This document shows, in pieces, positions 23,700 through 24,600 of a DNA stretch of 24,600 bases (positions within the stretch are counted from its first letter, which is position 1; every line of letters starts with the position of its first letter). Source of the stretch: Methanosarcinaceae archaeon (GTDB lineage: Archaea; Halobacteriota; Methanosarcinia; Methanosarcinales; Methanosarcinaceae); NCBI GenBank assembly GCA_020793555.1, contig DQIO01000329.1, positions 4,586-29,185 on the forward strand. Direction: 5' to 3'. The position numbers and the translations under genes were made by a program. The notes under the pieces are model-generated. The model was not told the DNA's origin. It was given only the letters and a program-made list of their open reading frames with translations, and ran no database searches.

Positions 23700-24012
23700 G
23701 TTCAGTAATTTTTCCATGTTTCTGGTATTTGTCAATATTTTACAGGACCTTAAGATAGTTCAACACTTCCTGCTGCGCTTTCCTTGTCGCTGTAACTTTT
23801 CTACTCTGAGCAAGCTGGCTGACCTCCTCTAATGTGAGCGGATTTCTTTCTATCGCTGTTGATGCATGTGCTGCTTTTATTAGTGCATCTCTCCTTAGCG
23901 AGACTTCCCATTTTAGTACAATATAGGCATTGAGTATGGTATCTCTTGCTGAAGTGATCTCAACAATGTTTTTTACTATCCTATTTGTGTATGTGAAATT
24001 TTGACTATACAT
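23700..24012 (-). pseudogene. Truncated Fic-family protein gene (N-terminal remnant)
   Basis: An ATG at 24012 opens 90 codons that read like the N-terminal helical domain of Fic AMP-transferases (ITSARDTILNAYIVLKWEVSLRRDALIKAAHASTAIE.NPLTLEEVSQLAQ.RKVTATRK..QEVLNYLKVL). A TAA stop follows. The same frame continues past it as NIDKYQKHGKITEQ to about 23700, which is where the intact family would go on (usually with Glu in place of the stop). After that the similarity ends. The catalytic HPFxDGNGR loop is absent. The inhibitory-helix motif (S/T)xxxE(G/N) reads STAIER, with the expected Gly or Asn changed to Arg. I read this as a dead fragment: nonsense mutation plus loss of the C-terminal two thirds. 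A short expressed regulator is less likely. Confidence 0.78.
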
Positions 24013-24056
24013 TTTTTACCTTCCACTACCCGCACCCATTCATGCTCCGTATCCAC

Positions 24057-24200
24057 TCACTCATATTCGATCGTAACCTTGACCTTACTGATACCTTTTG
24101 GAAGGTAGACGCTTCCGTTTACCGTACCACTTGTGAATTTGTACCTGTCAAAGTTCTTGGTGGTTTTATCGTTCTCAGCATCCATTTCTATTGTTGTCAT
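24057..24200 (-). CDS. Small 47-residue protein of unknown function
   Basis: The frame is open upstream to 24248, but AAGGAGG lies 8 bases before the ATG at 24200, giving MTTIEMDAENDKTTKNFDRY as the first 20 residues. The protein is hydrophilic. The N-terminal third is charged and the rest looks like beta strands (YKFTSGTVNGSVYLP, KVKVTIEYE), a small beta-rich fold. I recognise no named family; I have a vague impression of similar short proteins in methanogen genomes. A perfect inverted repeat lies 29-48 bases upstream of the start. No clear link to the Fic remnant 44 bases downstream; the two could share a transcript. Confidence 0.65.
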   Translation of the reverse strand: MTTIEMDAENDKTTKNFDRYKFTSGTVNGSVYLPKGISKVKVTIEYE

Positions 24201-24228
24201 GGTTTTTGCCTCCTTAATTTGATTTAGT

Positions 24229-24248
24229 TTGTCTGAACATTCAGACAA
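24229..24248. promoter_or_regulatory. Perfect palindrome upstream of the small gene
   Basis: TTGTCTGA-ACAT-TCAGACAA has 8-base arms and a 4-base centre. It lies 29-48 bases before the ATG at 24200 (minus strand), in the region expected for a promoter or operator. It could be the site of a dimeric regulator or a transcript hairpin. Confidence 0.55.
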
Positions 24249-24265
24249 TATTTTTGACAGAATTT

Positions 24266-24322
24266 ACAGGATGAACAGGATTTCGATGTGGCGTTGCATC
24301 CTGTAAATCCAGTTCATCCCGT
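24266..24322. repeat. Inverted repeat, 18-base arms
   Basis: ACAGGATGAACAGGATTT at 24266-24283 pairs with AAATCCAGTTCATCCCGT at 24305-24322 at 16 of 18 positions around a 21-base loop. The loop side also holds a partial extra copy (CATCCTGTAAATCC). The sequence resembles the dispersed 'tttacaggatgaacaggat' intergenic repeats seen in many environmental genomes. It may be a terminator for the gene on its right, which ends at 24369 on the minus strand. Confidence 0.7.
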
Positions 24323-24368
24323 CCGAATCGATCATTTCCGTTCTTTTTATCAATCCCGATTATCCAAA

Positions 24369-24600
24369 CTATTCACTTAAAATTATATATCCACCTGTTT
24401 TTTTTGACCCTTCCATTTTGATTTTGCCATCCTCTATTAATTCTTGCAAATATCGTTTTAATGTACCAAGAGGTATTTTTGTATTTTTTTCTATATCTTT
24501 TCTCTTGCAATTTGGATTTAATTTAATAAATTCAAAAAGTTGATCAATTTTTATCGGCTCATTTATCGGCTCATTTATCGGCTCATTTATCGGCTCATTT
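24369..24600 (-). CDS. C-terminal winged-helix end of a DNA-binding regulator with NEPI repeats (partial)
   Basis: The minus frame enters from the right edge and stops at TAG 24371-24369, giving 77 codons. It begins with at least four NEPI tetrapeptides, then a winged-helix domain: IDQLFEFIKLNPNCKRKDIE, KNTKIPLGTLKRYLQELIED as the recognition helix region, and GKIKMEGSKKTGGYIIL as the wing. NEPI strings just before such a helix-turn-helix are common in archaeal and bacterial Schlafen/AlbA_2-domain proteins (COG2865 type). That assignment rests on the tail only, and the catalytic part lies outside the window. A Fic-type protein with a C-terminal winged helix is an alternative. Confidence 0.7.
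   Translation of the reverse strand, partial: NEPINEPINEPINEPIKIDQLFEFIKLNPNCKRKDIEKNTKIPLGTLKRYLQELIEDGKIKMEGSKKTGGYIILSE
24551..24600 (-). repeat. 12-bp tandem repeat coding for NEPI
   Basis: Four exact copies of a 12-base unit (plus strand TTATCGGCTCAT) start at 24551, and a fifth runs off the edge. Being a multiple of three, gain or loss of units keeps the frame and only changes the hinge length before the winged helix. Confidence 0.93.

Noticed and set aside
23740..24012. Complete small regulator related to Fic
   Set aside because: Family-like sequence continues after the stop codon, which fits a nonsense mutation in a longer gene better.

Overview
The window looks like a chromosomal segment of a methanogenic or methane-oxidising archaeon, most likely of the Methanosarcinales. 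The genus is not resolved. The evidence is an archaeal-type phosphoglycerate kinase, a CooC-type CODH maturation ATPase, archaetidylinositol-phosphate synthase-like and Tsr3 genes, archaeal FlaI/FlaJ-type secretion genes, TATA-box promoters 25-35 bases before several starts, and an AT-rich genome with strong GGTGA/GGAGG ribosome sites and frequent GTG/TTG starts.

Layout. 1-1106 (minus) is the N-terminal part of a secreted repeat protein built of 96-residue cadherin/Ig-like (tandem-95) units, two of them identical at DNA level. 1444-7176 is mostly housekeeping: a BioD-like/DRTGG protein, pgk, an AMMECR1 protein, a CDF cation transporter (minus), a lipoprotein and a CooC-like ATPase. 7330-12642 is the first secretion/pilus module: a VirB11/FlaI-type ATPase with a long acidic N-terminus, a fused double T2SSF membrane protein, then rnhB. 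12712-13738 is a wrecked universal stress protein gene carrying a 613-bp non-autonomous insertion-like element. 13783-16504 (minus) holds tsr3, a Rossmann-type TIGR00725/LOG-like gene, an archaetidylinositol-phosphate synthase-like gene, purS and purQ. 16849-22087 is the second module: MinD-like ATPase, a 68-residue one-helix membrane protein, a second ATPase, and two separate T2SSF proteins. 22151-23569 (minus) encodes the two-subunit [4Fe-4S] fumarase. 23700-24600 (minus) is accessory DNA: a Fic pseudogene, a 47-residue orphan, palindromes, and the winged-helix C-terminus of a protein with NEPI tandem repeats that runs off the right edge.

How parts work together. Each secretion module can supply the motor ATPase and inner-membrane platform of a type IV pilus-like machine. 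Neither has prepilin or prepilin-peptidase genes in view. The second module has a Tad-like composition (MinD/TadZ-like, TadA-like, TadB- and TadC-like). The same two platform halves are one polypeptide in module 1 and two in module 2.

The most notable structure not explained by gene calls is the insertion at 12731-13343. It has imperfect terminal inverted repeats and a CTAG target duplication. Removing it rejoins the start of the usp gene in frame. It carries a 220-bp guanine-free A/C array whose complement can form G-quadruplexes.
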